DNA of 64,000 nucleotides, taken from Marinovum sp048263515 (GTDB taxonomy: Bacteria > Pseudomonadota > Alphaproteobacteria > Rhodobacterales > Rhodobacteraceae). This document shows, piece by piece, positions 1 to 7,731 of this stretch. The notes below the pieces were generated by a model, which saw nothing but the letters and a program-made list of their open reading frames with translations, searched no databases and was not told where the DNA came from. Numbering within the stretch: the first letter of the stretch is position 1; every line of letters begins with the position of its first letter. The DNA lies in the NCBI RefSeq assembly GCF_048263515.1, contig NZ_JBLXEC010000002.1, positions 124,001 through 188,000 on the forward strand. The letters are read 5' to 3'. Position numbers and translations under genes: made by a program.

Positions 1-267
1 GCGGCGCTGGCCGTGGCCATCGCCTTTACCGGGGCAGGGGGCGCGTTCTACCTGGTGGTGGCACTGGTGCTCAACGCGCTCTTCATCAAGGGGGCGATCC
101 GCATCTGGCGCCGCAATGAAGACGATGCCGAGGCCGACAATTTCGCCGTCGAGCGGAGCTTCTTCAAGCTGTCGCTGGTCTATCTCTTTGCCCATTTCGG
201 CGCGATCCTCGTCGAGGCCGGGCTCGACCGCGCGGGCTTTGCCCTGTCGCTCGGAGGTCTGCTGTGA
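1..267 (+). CDS. ctaB: Heme o synthase (protoheme IX farnesyltransferase), C-terminal part
   Basis: The window opens inside this gene; 88 C-terminal residues remain. CtaB farnesylates heme b to heme o, the precursor of heme a for the aa3 oxidase, in the cytoplasmic membrane. The visible part has a hydrophobic helix, a charged loop with the motif RIWRRNEDDAEADN and a last helix beginning FFKLSLVYLFAHF, the usual end of UbiA-family CtaB proteins. The following cytochrome oxidase assembly genes agree. The stop codon overlaps the GTG start of the next small gene by 3 nt, indicating translational coupling. The N-terminal DxxxD prenyl-diphosphate motifs are outside the window. Confidence 0.9.
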   Translation, partial: AALAVAIAFTGAGGAFYLVVALVLNALFIKGAIRIWRRNEDDAEADNFAVERSFFKLSLVYLFAHFGAILVEAGLDRAGFALSLGGLL

Positions 268-428
268 GCTTTCAACCCGAACATGAACTGCACCAGCGCC
301 GCAAGGGCCGAAACCTCGGTGTCGGCCTGGTGCTGGCGGCGCTGATCGCGATCATCTTCGGCCTGACCTACGTCAAGGTCACCAGCCAGGGCTTCCGCGA
401 CTCGGCCACATCCGTGGAGACGCAGTGA
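264..428 (+). CDS. Small single-pass membrane protein of the cytochrome oxidase cluster (CoxF-like)
   Basis: A 54-residue frame starting at GTG 264 inside the ctaB stop and ending one base into the ctaG ATG. It has a basic, hydrophilic N-terminus (HQRRKGRN), one transmembrane helix (about residues 20-36, GLVLAALIAIIFGLTY) and a short polar tail. A tiny membrane protein between ctaB and ctaG is a known feature of Rhodobacteraceae oxidase clusters, where it is annotated as an oxidase assembly protein or CoxF. The overlaps on both sides make it very likely to be translated. Its molecular role is not established; a part in copper or heme insertion is inferred from position only. Confidence 0.72.
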   Translation: MSFQPEHELHQRRKGRNLGVGLVLAALIAIIFGLTYVKVTSQGFRDSATSVETQ

Positions 429-1003
429 TGGCGCTTTCGGGTCCGACCAAAACCGTTCTGCAGACCGTCTCGGTCGTCGTGGTGATGGGCGCGCTGGCCT
501 GGGCCTCGGTGCCGTTCTACGACTGGTTCTGCCGGGTGACCGGCTTTGGCGGTGTCACCCAGACCGCCACCGCGGGCAGCGACGTGATCCTCGACAAGAC
601 CATCAAGGTCCGCTTCGATGCCTCGCTCGACCGCAACATGGCCTGGGAATTCCGCGCGCTGCAGTCCGAGATGACGATCCGCATCGGCGAGACCGGCCTC
701 GCCTTCTACGAGGCCTACAACCCGACCGACCGTCCGATTGCCGGGCAGGCCAGCTACAACGTCGCGCCCTATGACGCCGGCGCGTTCTTCACCAAGATCG
801 ACTGCTTCTGCTTCACCGAACAGGTGCTGATGCCGGGCGAGCGGGTGGAAATGCCGGTGACCTTCTACGTCGATCCCGAGATTGTCGAAGACCGCGATGC
901 GAAGTACACAAAGCATATCACGCTGTCCTATACCTTCTACGAGATCGACATGCCGGAGACCGCCCAGGCAGAGGCGGCGCCGGCAGATACCCACACGAAC
1001 TGA
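428..1003 (+). CDS. ctaG: Cytochrome c oxidase assembly protein CtaG/Cox11 (CuB insertion)
   Basis: 191 residues, normal for the family. Cox11 proteins are membrane-anchored copper chaperones that deliver copper to the CuB site of subunit I. A single N-terminal transmembrane helix (residues about 10-30) is followed by a periplasmic beta domain; the copper-binding motif is visible as KIDCFCFTEQ, with the paired cysteines of the CFCF signature, and an earlier conserved Cys lies in WFCRVTGFGG. The start is taken at ATG 428, which overlaps the preceding stop by one base, rather than the GTG one codon upstream. It belongs to one operon with ctaB and ctaE. Confidence 0.95.
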   Translation: MALSGPTKTVLQTVSVVVVMGALAWASVPFYDWFCRVTGFGGVTQTATAGSDVILDKTIKVRFDASLDRNMAWEFRALQSEMTIRIGETGLAFYEAYNPTDRPIAGQASYNVAPYDAGAFFTKIDCFCFTEQVLMPGERVEMPVTFYVDPEIVEDRDAKYTKHITLSYTFYEIDMPETAQAEAAPADTHTN

Positions 1004-1030
1004 GCCTTTTGCACGAGGGAAGACACGACA

Positions 1031-1837
1031 ATGGCCCATGTTAAAAACCACGATTATCACATTCTGAGCCCCTCGATCTGGCCGTTGCTTGGGTCGGTTT
1101 CCGGGTTCATCATGCTGTTCGGCGCGGTGCTCTGGTTCCACGACAACGGTCCCTGGATGTTCCTGATCGGCTTTGTCGGCGTGCTCTACGTCATGTTCGG
1201 CTGGTGGTCCGAGGTCGTGGCCGAGAGCCGCGTCGGCGATCACACACCGGTGGTACGGATCGGCCTGAAATACGGCTTCATCCTGTTCATCATGTCGGAA
1301 GTGATGTTCTTTGCCGCCTGGTTCTGGAGCTTCTTCAAGCACGCGCTCTACCCGATGGATCCGAACGGCTACAGCCCCGCGGTCGAGGGCGTCTGGCCGC
1401 CGGCGGGCATCGAGACCTTCGATCCTTTCCACCTGCCGCTGATCAACACGCTGATCCTGCTCTGCTCGGGCGCTGCCGCCACCTGGGCGCACCACGCCCT
1501 GGTGCACGAGAACAACCGCGAAGACACCAAGTGGGGCCTGATCATCGCCATCGTTCTGGGTGTGATCTTCACGATCTTCCAGGCTTACGAGTACAGCCAC
1601 GCGGCTTTCGGCTTCTCCGGCAACATCTACGGCGCCAACTTCTTCATGGCGACCGGTTTCCACGGCGCGCACGTGATCATCGGGACGATCTTCCTCTTCG
1701 TCTGCCTGCTGCGGCTGATGCGGGGTCACTTCACCCCCGAGAAGCACATCGGCTTCGAGGCGGCGGCCTGGTACTGGCACTTCGTCGACGTGGTCTGGCT
1801 CTTCCTCTTCGCCGCGGTCTACATCTGGGGCGGCTGA
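1031..1837 (+). CDS. ctaE: Cytochrome c oxidase subunit III (aa3-type)
   Basis: 268 residues with seven predicted membrane helices. Subunit III stabilises the catalytic core of the aa3 oxidase and is thought to support proton uptake. Family features visible: N-terminal HVKNHDYHILSPSIWP, the conserved segment MSEVMFFAAWFWSFFKHAL with the membrane Glu, and C-terminal AAWYWHFVDVVWLFLF. The 27-nt gap from ctaG contains a GAGGGAAG ribosome-binding site. It closes the ctaB-ctaG-ctaE operon, followed by a hairpin terminator. Subunits I and II are not in the window. Confidence 0.97.
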   Translation: MAHVKNHDYHILSPSIWPLLGSVSGFIMLFGAVLWFHDNGPWMFLIGFVGVLYVMFGWWSEVVAESRVGDHTPVVRIGLKYGFILFIMSEVMFFAAWFWSFFKHALYPMDPNGYSPAVEGVWPPAGIETFDPFHLPLINTLILLCSGAAATWAHHALVHENNREDTKWGLIIAIVLGVIFTIFQAYEYSHAAFGFSGNIYGANFFMATGFHGAHVIIGTIFLFVCLLRLMRGHFTPEKHIGFEAAAWYWHFVDVVWLFLFAAVYIWGG

Positions 1838-1860
1838 GGCCTCTGACTGGTTGAGTTCGG

Positions 1861-1888
1861 AAACGCCCGCCACTTGGTGGGCGTTTTC
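1861..1888 (+). terminator. Intrinsic terminator after ctaE
   Basis: An inverted repeat, AAACGCCC-GCCAC with a short loop and GGTGG-GCGTTTT, sits 24 nt after the ctaE stop and ends in four T residues. It should end the ctaBGE transcript, so the repeat array that follows lies outside the main message. Confidence 0.8.
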
Positions 1889-1920
1889 TGTTTGGGGGGC
1901 TCCGGTAGGTCTCTTCCCCC

Positions 1921-2139
1921 AGCGCGTTAACAGCGGCTGCAAGCCGCCGCGCATCATGCCAGAGGCATGCCTTCGGCATGACGGGCCGCCTCTCCGGCAC
2001 GGCGATTTGTCTGCCACAAGCGCGCCGATCCGATCTTCCTCGGACCTGGCGGAGATAAAGCACTTCCGAACAACCTCCGGATCGCCGCACCGCGGCCCGA
2101 CGATGCACGGCTCGGCACCACCGTCCGGCTTTTGTCACC
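1921..2139 (+). repeat. Intergenic repeat copy A1 (subfamily I)
   Basis: First of two tandem copies between ctaE and surf1. It opens with AGCGCGTTAACAGCGG, then hairpin 1 (GCGGCT gca AGCCGC), the double-hairpin module CATGCC aga GGCATG CC ttc GGCATG, a CGGCACGGCGATTTG block, a GAGATAAAGC block and an end block CGCCGCACCGCGGCCCGACG. The same order of blocks is found at the other four repeat loci. No start codon with a ribosome-binding site and no protein similarity were found. Copies A1 and A2 are offset by 219 bp. Confidence 0.85.
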
Positions 2140-2345
2140 AGCGCGTTAACAGCGGCCAAAGGCCGCCGCGCGTCATGCCAGAGGCATGCCTTCGGCATGA
2201 CGGGCCGCCCCCCGGCACGGCGATTTGGCTAACACAGGCGCATCGCTCTGATCTTTCCGGACTTGGCTGAGATAAAGCGCTGCCGACCTACCGCAGGTTC
2301 GCCGCACCGCGGCCCGACGATCCGCGGCTCGGCACCCACATCTCG
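2140..2345 (+). repeat. Intergenic repeat copy A2 (subfamily I)
   Basis: Second tandem copy. Hairpin 1 is GCGGCC aaa GGCCGC, so relative to A1 both partners of the closing inner pair changed (C-G here, T-A there). The double-hairpin module is identical to A1, and the end block is again CGCCGCACCGCGGCCCGACG. About 135 nt of unassigned sequence with no clear promoter separate it from surf1. In related genomes this gap commonly carries a DUF983 gene; none is visible here. Confidence 0.85.
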
Positions 2346-2479
2346 ACCTGCCGATGCGCGCCTCCCCCTTCCACGAACCCCACCCTGCTTTGCGGTTGCA
2401 TAACCCGCCGGAACCATGGAAAACACGGGGCGCGCGCGTGCGGAGCCTCCGGGCGCGCCCCTTCATTCAACGAGGCCAC

Positions 2480-3157
2480 ATGCGGCGCATCCTCTTTGCC
2501 TTGATCATCGGTCTGGCCGGCGCGGCCGTTCTGGTCGCGCTCGGGCTCTGGCAGGTGCAGCGGCTGGCCTGGAAGCAGGACATCCTCGCCGCCATCGACA
2601 GCCGCATCGCCGCCGACCCGATCCCGCTGCCCGAGGTGCCCGATATCGCCAGCGACACCTATGCCCCGGTGTCCCTCACCGGCCAGTTCGGCTTGGACGA
2701 GCTCTTCGTTCTGGTGTCCCGCAAGCAATCCGGCGCCGGCTACCGCGTCATCGCGCCCTTCGTGACCGACGACGGCCGGCATATCCTGGTCGACCGCGGC
2801 TTCATCCCGACCGAGGCCCGCGACGCCCAACGGCGCATCGGCGCGACCGAGATCACCGGCAACATCCACTGGCCCGACGACCGCACCTCCTCGACCCCGG
2901 ATAACGACGTGACCGGCAACATCTGGTTCGCCCGCGACGTCGCCGACATGGCCAGGGCGCTCAAGACCGAGCCGCTGCTGGTCATCGTCCGCAGCGAAGA
3001 CCCGCCGGCCCCCGGCCTCACCCCGCTGCCGGTCGACAGTTCGGCGATTCCGAACGATCACCTGAATTACGCCATCACCTGGTTCTCCCTCGCCGCGATC
3101 TGGCTGGGGATGACCGGGTTCTACATCTTCCGCGCACGCCAGACCAAGGACGCTTGA
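2480..3157 (+). CDS. SURF1 family cytochrome oxidase assembly protein
   Basis: 225 residues. Surf1 proteins bind heme a and help insert it into subunit I of cytochrome aa3. Layout is typical: an N-terminal transmembrane helix (about residues 5-22) followed by the LGLWQVQRLAWKQ signature, a periplasmic domain with the conserved block HILVDRGFIPTEARD, and a C-terminal helix preceded by NDHLNYAITWFSLA. The frame is open further upstream to 2354, but ATG 2480 gives the normal N-terminus for this family; the upstream stretch has no recognisable protein sequence. It lies 3 nt upstream of thrC. Confidence 0.92.
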   Translation: MRRILFALIIGLAGAAVLVALGLWQVQRLAWKQDILAAIDSRIAADPIPLPEVPDIASDTYAPVSLTGQFGLDELFVLVSRKQSGAGYRVIAPFVTDDGRHILVDRGFIPTEARDAQRRIGATEITGNIHWPDDRTSSTPDNDVTGNIWFARDVADMARALKTEPLLVIVRSEDPPAPGLTPLPVDSSAIPNDHLNYAITWFSLAAIWLGMTGFYIFRARQTKDA

Positions 3158-3160
3158 GCG

Positions 3161-4549
3161 ATGAAATACATCTCGACACGGGGCCGCGCCCCGGAACTTT
3201 CCTTCGAAGAGGCGATGCTCAGCGGTCTCGCCCGTGACGGCGGCCTCTATGTCCCGGCCACCATCCCGCAGATGAGCCAGGAAGACATCGCCGCGCTGGC
3301 GGGCCTCAGCTACGAGGAAACCGCCTTTCGGGTGATGCGCCCCTTCGTCGGCGACAGCTTCACCGACGAGAGCTTCGGCGACATCATCGCGCGCGCCTAT
3401 GCCGGTTTCGGCCATGGCGCCCGGGCGCCGCTGGTACAGCTGGCCCCCAACCACTTCCTGCTCGAGCTGTTCCACGGGCCGACCCTGGCCTTCAAGGACT
3501 TCGCGATGCAGCTGATCGGCCAGCTGTTCGAGGATGCGCTCAAGCGCCGCGGCGAGCGGGTGACCATCGTCGGCGCCACCTCGGGCGACACCGGCTCGGC
3601 CGCGATCGAGGCGTTCCGCGGGCTCGATGCCGTCGATGTCTTCATCCTCTTCCCGCATGGCCGGGTGTCCGAGGTGCAGCGCCGGCAGATGACCACGCCG
3701 TCAGAGGCCAATGTCCATGCGCTCGCGGTGAACGGCAATTTCGACGATTGTCAGGCCCGGCTCAAGGACATGTTCAACCATTTCGACTTCCGCGACGAGG
3801 TCCGCCTTGCGGGGGTCAACTCGATCAACTGGGCGCGGGTGCTGGCGCAGGTGGTCTACTACTTCTCCTCCGCCGTCTCGCTCGGCGCGCCGCATCGCAA
3901 GGTGTCGTTCACCGTGCCCACCGGCAACTTCGGCGATGTCTTCGCCGGCTATATCGCCAAGCGCATGGGCCTGCCGATCGACCGGCTGGTGATCGCCACC
4001 AACCAGAACGACATCCTGCACCGCTGCCTCTCGACCGGCGCCTATGCCAAGGATTCGGTCCATGCCTCGATCTCGCCCTCGATGGACATCGAGGTCAGCT
4101 CGAACTTCGAGCGGGCGCTGTTCGACGCCTATGACCGCGACGGCAATGCCATCGGCCTGTTGATGGAGGAACTGGGGCAGGGCGGGTTCACCGTCAGCCA
4201 GGGCGCGCTCGAGCGTCTGCGCGAGCATTTCGACAGCGGCCGTGCCAGCGAAGACGAGACCCTGGCCACCATTCAGCAGGCGCGCGCGAGCATGGGCGAA
4301 CTGCTCTGCCCGCATTCCGCCGTCGGCGTGAAGGTGGCCGAGGAGCAACGCGATCCCGCCACCCCGATGATCACGCTGGCCACCGCCCATCCGGCGAAAT
4401 TCCCCGACGCGGTTGAAAAAGCGTCAGGTGTGCGGCCGGGGCTTCCCCAACGCATGGCGGATCTGTATGAGCGTCCGGAACGGGTGACCCGAGTGCCGAA
4501 CGACCTCGACGCCCTCGAAACCCACATCCGGGAGAAGATCGCCTCTTGA
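3161..4549 (+). CDS. thrC: Threonine synthase
   Basis: 462 residues, the length of the longer bacterial/fungal-type threonine synthases. A PLP enzyme converting O-phospho-L-homoserine to L-threonine in the cytoplasm. The PLP-binding lysine is in HGPTLAFKDFAMQL, the phosphate-binding loop in GATSGDTGSAAIEAF, and the N-terminus MKYISTRGRAPELSFEEA is characteristic. It starts 3 nt after the surf1 stop and its own stop is overlapped by the TTG start of the M16 peptidase gene, so surf1-thrC-M16-GNAT form one tight unit. Confidence 0.97.
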   Translation: MKYISTRGRAPELSFEEAMLSGLARDGGLYVPATIPQMSQEDIAALAGLSYEETAFRVMRPFVGDSFTDESFGDIIARAYAGFGHGARAPLVQLAPNHFLLELFHGPTLAFKDFAMQLIGQLFEDALKRRGERVTIVGATSGDTGSAAIEAFRGLDAVDVFILFPHGRVSEVQRRQMTTPSEANVHALAVNGNFDDCQARLKDMFNHFDFRDEVRLAGVNSINWARVLAQVVYYFSSAVSLGAPHRKVSFTVPTGNFGDVFAGYIAKRMGLPIDRLVIATNQNDILHRCLSTGAYAKDSVHASISPSMDIEVSSNFERALFDAYDRDGNAIGLLMEELGQGGFTVSQGALERLREHFDSGRASEDETLATIQQARASMGELLCPHSAVGVKVAEEQRDPATPMITLATAHPAKFPDAVEKASGVRPGLPQRMADLYERPERVTRVPNDLDALETHIREKIAS

Positions 4550-5808
4550 CGGTAGAATTGCATACGCTCGCCAACGGGCTCCGCGTGGTCACGGAACACA
4601 TGCCGGGGCTGGAATCGGCCTCGGTCGGCATCTGGGTCGGGGCCGGCGGTCGCGCCGAGCGCGAAGACCAGAACGGCATCGCGCATTTCCTCGAGCATAT
4701 GGCCTTCAAGGGCACCAACCGGCGCAGCGCCTTGCAGATCGCCGAGGCGATCGAGGACGTGGGCGGCTACATCAACGCCTATACCTCGCGTGAGGTGACT
4801 GCCTATTACGCCCGCGTGCTCAAGGCCGATGTGCCGCTGGCGGTGGACGTGGTGGCCGACATCCTGCTTAACCCGGTGTTCGACCCCAAGGAGATCGAGG
4901 TCGAGCGTGGCGTCATCCTGCAGGAAATCGGTCAGGCCAACGACACCCCCGACGACGTGATCTTCGACTGGCTGCAAGAGGCCTCCTATCCCGGTCAGGC
5001 GCTGGGACGCACCATCCTCGGCCCGCCCGAGCGGGTGCAATCCTTCTCCCGCGAAGACCTCGCGCGGTTTGTCACCGAGCACTACGGGCCCGACCAGATG
5101 ATCCTCTCGGCCGCCGGTGCGGTCGATCACGCGGCGCTGGTGCGTCAGGCCGAAGAGCTGTTCGGCCATCTGCCCTCGCGCAAGGCCGAGGCCGACAGCC
5201 CGGCGCGCTTCGGCGGCGGCGAGAGCCGCACCGTCAAGTCGCTGGAGCAGGCGCATTTCGCCCTGGCGCTGGAAAGCCCCGGCTACCGCGACGAAGGCAT
5301 CTACACCGCCCAGGTCCATTCCGTGGCGCTTGGCGGCGGCATGTCCTCGCGGCTGTTTCAGGAGATCCGCGAGAACCGCGGTCTCTGCTACACGATCTTT
5401 GCCCAGGCCGGCGCCTATGCCGACACCGGGATGATGACGATCTACGCCGGCACCTCGGCCGAGCAGATCTCGGATCTCGTGGGACTGACCATCGACGAGA
5501 TGAAGCGCGCCGCCGACGACATGACCGAGGCCGAGGTCGCCCGCGCCAGGGCGCAGATGAAGGCCGGTCTGCTGATGGGGCTGGAAAGCCCGTCGAGCCG
5601 CGCCGAGCGGCTGGCCCGCATGGTGCAGATCTGGGGCCGCGTGCCCTCGCTGGCCGAGACCATCGGCCGGATCGATGCCGTCACCGTGGCCGGGGTGCGC
5701 GAATTCGGCGGCCATCTGGCCGCCTCGGCGCCGGTCGCCATGGCGCTTTACGGTCCGGTCGAGGCCGCCCCGGATCTCGCGGGGCTGAACGCGCGGCGCG
5801 CCGCCTGA
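4546..5808 (+). CDS. M16 family zinc peptidase (mitochondrial processing peptidase beta-like)
   Basis: 420 residues. M16B peptidases are inverzincins that degrade or process peptides. The inverted zinc motif HxxEH is present as HFLEHMAFKGT (about residues 49-59), with the distal Glu ligand expected in the segment ERGVILQEIGQ. The C-terminal half carries the inactive-lobe pattern GGGMSSRLFQEIRENRGLCY. The start is TTG 4546 in a 4-nt overlap with the thrC stop, which gives the usual N-terminus TVELHTLANGLRVVTEH. Substrate unknown; the thrC neighbourhood is common in alphaproteobacteria but does not reveal it. Confidence 0.92.
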   Translation: MTVELHTLANGLRVVTEHMPGLESASVGIWVGAGGRAEREDQNGIAHFLEHMAFKGTNRRSALQIAEAIEDVGGYINAYTSREVTAYYARVLKADVPLAVDVVADILLNPVFDPKEIEVERGVILQEIGQANDTPDDVIFDWLQEASYPGQALGRTILGPPERVQSFSREDLARFVTEHYGPDQMILSAAGAVDHAALVRQAEELFGHLPSRKAEADSPARFGGGESRTVKSLEQAHFALALESPGYRDEGIYTAQVHSVALGGGMSSRLFQEIRENRGLCYTIFAQAGAYADTGMMTIYAGTSAEQISDLVGLTIDEMKRAADDMTEAEVARARAQMKAGLLMGLESPSSRAERLARMVQIWGRVPSLAETIGRIDAVTVAGVREFGGHLAASAPVAMALYGPVEAAPDLAGLNARRAA

Positions 5809-6395
5809 TGCTTCTGGTCCGTCGCAGGATACGGCTCGAGACCACGCGTCTTACCCTGCGCGCACCGCTGCATTCGGATTTCCGTGACTGGTCGTCGCTG
5901 CGCGACAGCTCGCGTGATTTCCTGACACGGTGGGAGCCGACCTGGTCGTCGGATCACCTGAGCCGCAAGAGCTTTACCAACCGGGTCTACTGGTCGCAGC
6001 GCGCCATCACCAACGGCACCGCCATGCCGCTGTTTCTGGTGCGGCGCGAAGATCAGGCGCTCTTGGGCGCGATCACCCTCGACAATATCCGCCGCGGCCC
6101 GGCGCAGGCCGGCACGCTGGGGTACTGGATCGGCGCGCCTTATGCCCGCCACGGCTACATGCGCGAGGCGATCCTCGCGCTGGTGCACCATGCCTTCACC
6201 AAGATGGACCTGAGCCGGATCGAGGCCGCCTGCCTGCCGGAGAACCAGGCCTCTCGCGGCCTGCTGGAAAGCGCCGGCTTCAAATACGAAGGCGTGGCGC
6301 AGAGCTACCTGCAGATCAACGGCCGCTGGCGCACCCACGTGCTTTATGCCGCGCTGCGCATCGACCGGCGCGGCAAGTCCGACGCCGGGCTCTAG
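5808..6395 (+). CDS. GNAT family N-acetyltransferase (RimJ/RimL type)
   Basis: 195 residues with the RimJ/RimL pattern: N-terminal ETTRLTLRAPLHSDFRDW, a central GYWIGAPYARHGYMREAI block, which includes the acetyl-CoA pyrophosphate-binding region, and LPENQASRGLLESAGFKYEG. RimJ homologues acetylate the N-terminus of ribosomal protein S5, but this subfamily is broad and the substrate cannot be fixed from sequence. Its ATG shares one base with the upstream TGA stop, so it is translationally coupled to the M16 peptidase gene. Confidence 0.88.
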   Translation: MLLVRRRIRLETTRLTLRAPLHSDFRDWSSLRDSSRDFLTRWEPTWSSDHLSRKSFTNRVYWSQRAITNGTAMPLFLVRREDQALLGAITLDNIRRGPAQAGTLGYWIGAPYARHGYMREAILALVHHAFTKMDLSRIEAACLPENQASRGLLESAGFKYEGVAQSYLQINGRWRTHVLYAALRIDRRGKSDAGL

Positions 6396-6413
6396 GCCCG
6401 GCGCGGCCCGGTT

Positions 6414-6692
6414 TCAGGCGGGATTTCCCGTGGTCGGATCGATCACCGTCCGCACCTCGGTGATGGTGTTGGCGGGAAAGCCGCTCAGCTCGGCATGGTC
6501 CTTCACCGCCTTTTCATCCTCGGCCAGATAGACGCAGAAGGACTTGTCATTGGCGACATAGGAATGCTGCCATTGCACCCGCGGCGCCAGCTTGGCCAGC
6601 GCGGCGTTCGACGTCTGCGACGCGCCGCAGAGCTCGTCGCCGCTCATGCCGCCGATACCGGGGATCTCGCGTTCGATAATGAACTTCTTCAT
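6414..6692 (-). CDS. DUF4242 domain protein (small ferredoxin-fold)
   Basis: 92 residues covering one DUF4242 domain: FIIEREIPGIGGMSGDEL at the N-terminus, WQHSYVANDKSFCVYLAEDE in the middle and GFPANTITEVRTVIDPTT at the end. Proteins of this family are sometimes annotated as nickel-binding, with little experimental support; function here is unknown. It runs opposite to its neighbours: convergent with the GNAT gene (18-nt gap) and divergent from the MBL-fold gene, with a 162-nt shared upstream region. Confidence 0.8.
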   Translation of the reverse strand: MKKFIIEREIPGIGGMSGDELCGASQTSNAALAKLAPRVQWQHSYVANDKSFCVYLAEDEKAVKDHAELSGFPANTITEVRTVIDPTTGNPA

Positions 6693-6854
6693 CTGTCTAC
6701 CTCATGTGAAAATGGGCCGATGGTCGAACATAAGTGAGGCAGGGGGCGACGCCTACCGCCATTTCCGGACAGCGCCGGGGGCGCCACCCGATTTTTGACT
6801 TCGTTTCGCGGCCACGCCGGGGCTAGGATGGGCCACAGCCTCAGGAGGTGTCCC

Positions 6855-7685
6855 ATGTTCAGGGTGTTCGCCGCGTTTGCGGCACTGGTTATCCTATCCA
6901 CCGCCGCCACCGCGCAGGAGCGTCGCCCCTCGCATTGCATTGCCATCGCCGATGCCGCGCCCGGCATCAGCTATGTGCACAAGGCCTCCTGGCAGGCGCC
7001 ACTGCCCGATTACACCGTGCGCATCCGCTACATCCAGCATGCGGCCTTTCTGATCCGCACCGCCGGCGGGCTCAATGCCGTCACCGATTTCACCGGCTTC
7101 ATCGGCACCACCCGCATGATCCCCGACGTGGTGACGATGAACCACGCCCACAGCTCGCATTTCACCCACGCCCCCGATCCCGCGATCCCCCATGCCCTGC
7201 GCGGCTGGGGCGAGCCCTTCGGTGCCGGCATCGAGCACTACCTCGACCTTGGCGAAATGGTGGTGCGCAATGTCTCGACCGACATCCGCTCCGGCGCGGC
7301 GGGGATCGAGCCCAAGGGCAATTCGATCTTCGTCTTCGAGGTCGAGGGCCTCTGCATCGGTCATCTCGGCCACCTGCACCACGAGCCGGATGATCGGCAA
7401 TATGCCGCGCTGGGACGGCTCGATGTGGTGATGGCGCCGGTCGATGGCGGCATGACCGTCGATCTCGGCACGATGATCCGCATCCTCAAGCGGCTGAAAT
7501 CCTCGATCGTCATCCCGATGCACTGGTTTTCCGATTACGGCGTCGAATACTTCGCCTCGGGCATGGCCGACGACTTCGAGATCCTCCGCCCCGGCACCTC
7601 CGAGATCGAGGTCAGCCTCGCCACCTTGCCTTCGCGTCCGACCGTGGTGATCCTGCGCCCGGCCTGGCTGCGCGACGACGAATAG
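6855..7685 (+). CDS. Secreted metallo-beta-lactamase-fold protein (UlaG-like) with altered metal motif
   Basis: 276 residues. The start ATG 6855 is fixed by an AGGAGG ribosome-binding site at 6843-6848 and gives a clear signal peptide (MFRVFAAFAALVILSTAATA, cleavage after about residue 20), so the product is periplasmic. The MBL fold is recognisable from YIQHAAFLIRTAGGLNAVTDF, the segment GHLGHLHHEPDD and the C-terminal IVIPMHWFSDYG. The usual HxHxDH metal motif reads HAHSSH (residues 97-102), with Ser in place of the Asp. Either the site binds metal differently or the protein has lost hydrolase activity. Substrate unknown. Confidence 0.72.
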   Translation: MFRVFAAFAALVILSTAATAQERRPSHCIAIADAAPGISYVHKASWQAPLPDYTVRIRYIQHAAFLIRTAGGLNAVTDFTGFIGTTRMIPDVVTMNHAHSSHFTHAPDPAIPHALRGWGEPFGAGIEHYLDLGEMVVRNVSTDIRSGAAGIEPKGNSIFVFEVEGLCIGHLGHLHHEPDDRQYAALGRLDVVMAPVDGGMTVDLGTMIRILKRLKSSIVIPMHWFSDYGVEYFASGMADDFEILRPGTSEIEVSLATLPSRPTVVILRPAWLRDDE

Positions 7686-7731
7686 CAGTCGCCGCAAGAG
7701 TGTCGTAAGACCGGGGCCAAGGAGACCTTCG

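Noticed and set aside
1921..2345. Insertion sequence remnant.
   Set aside because: No transposase fragment, no target duplication or terminal inverted repeat bounding the array could be found by eye.
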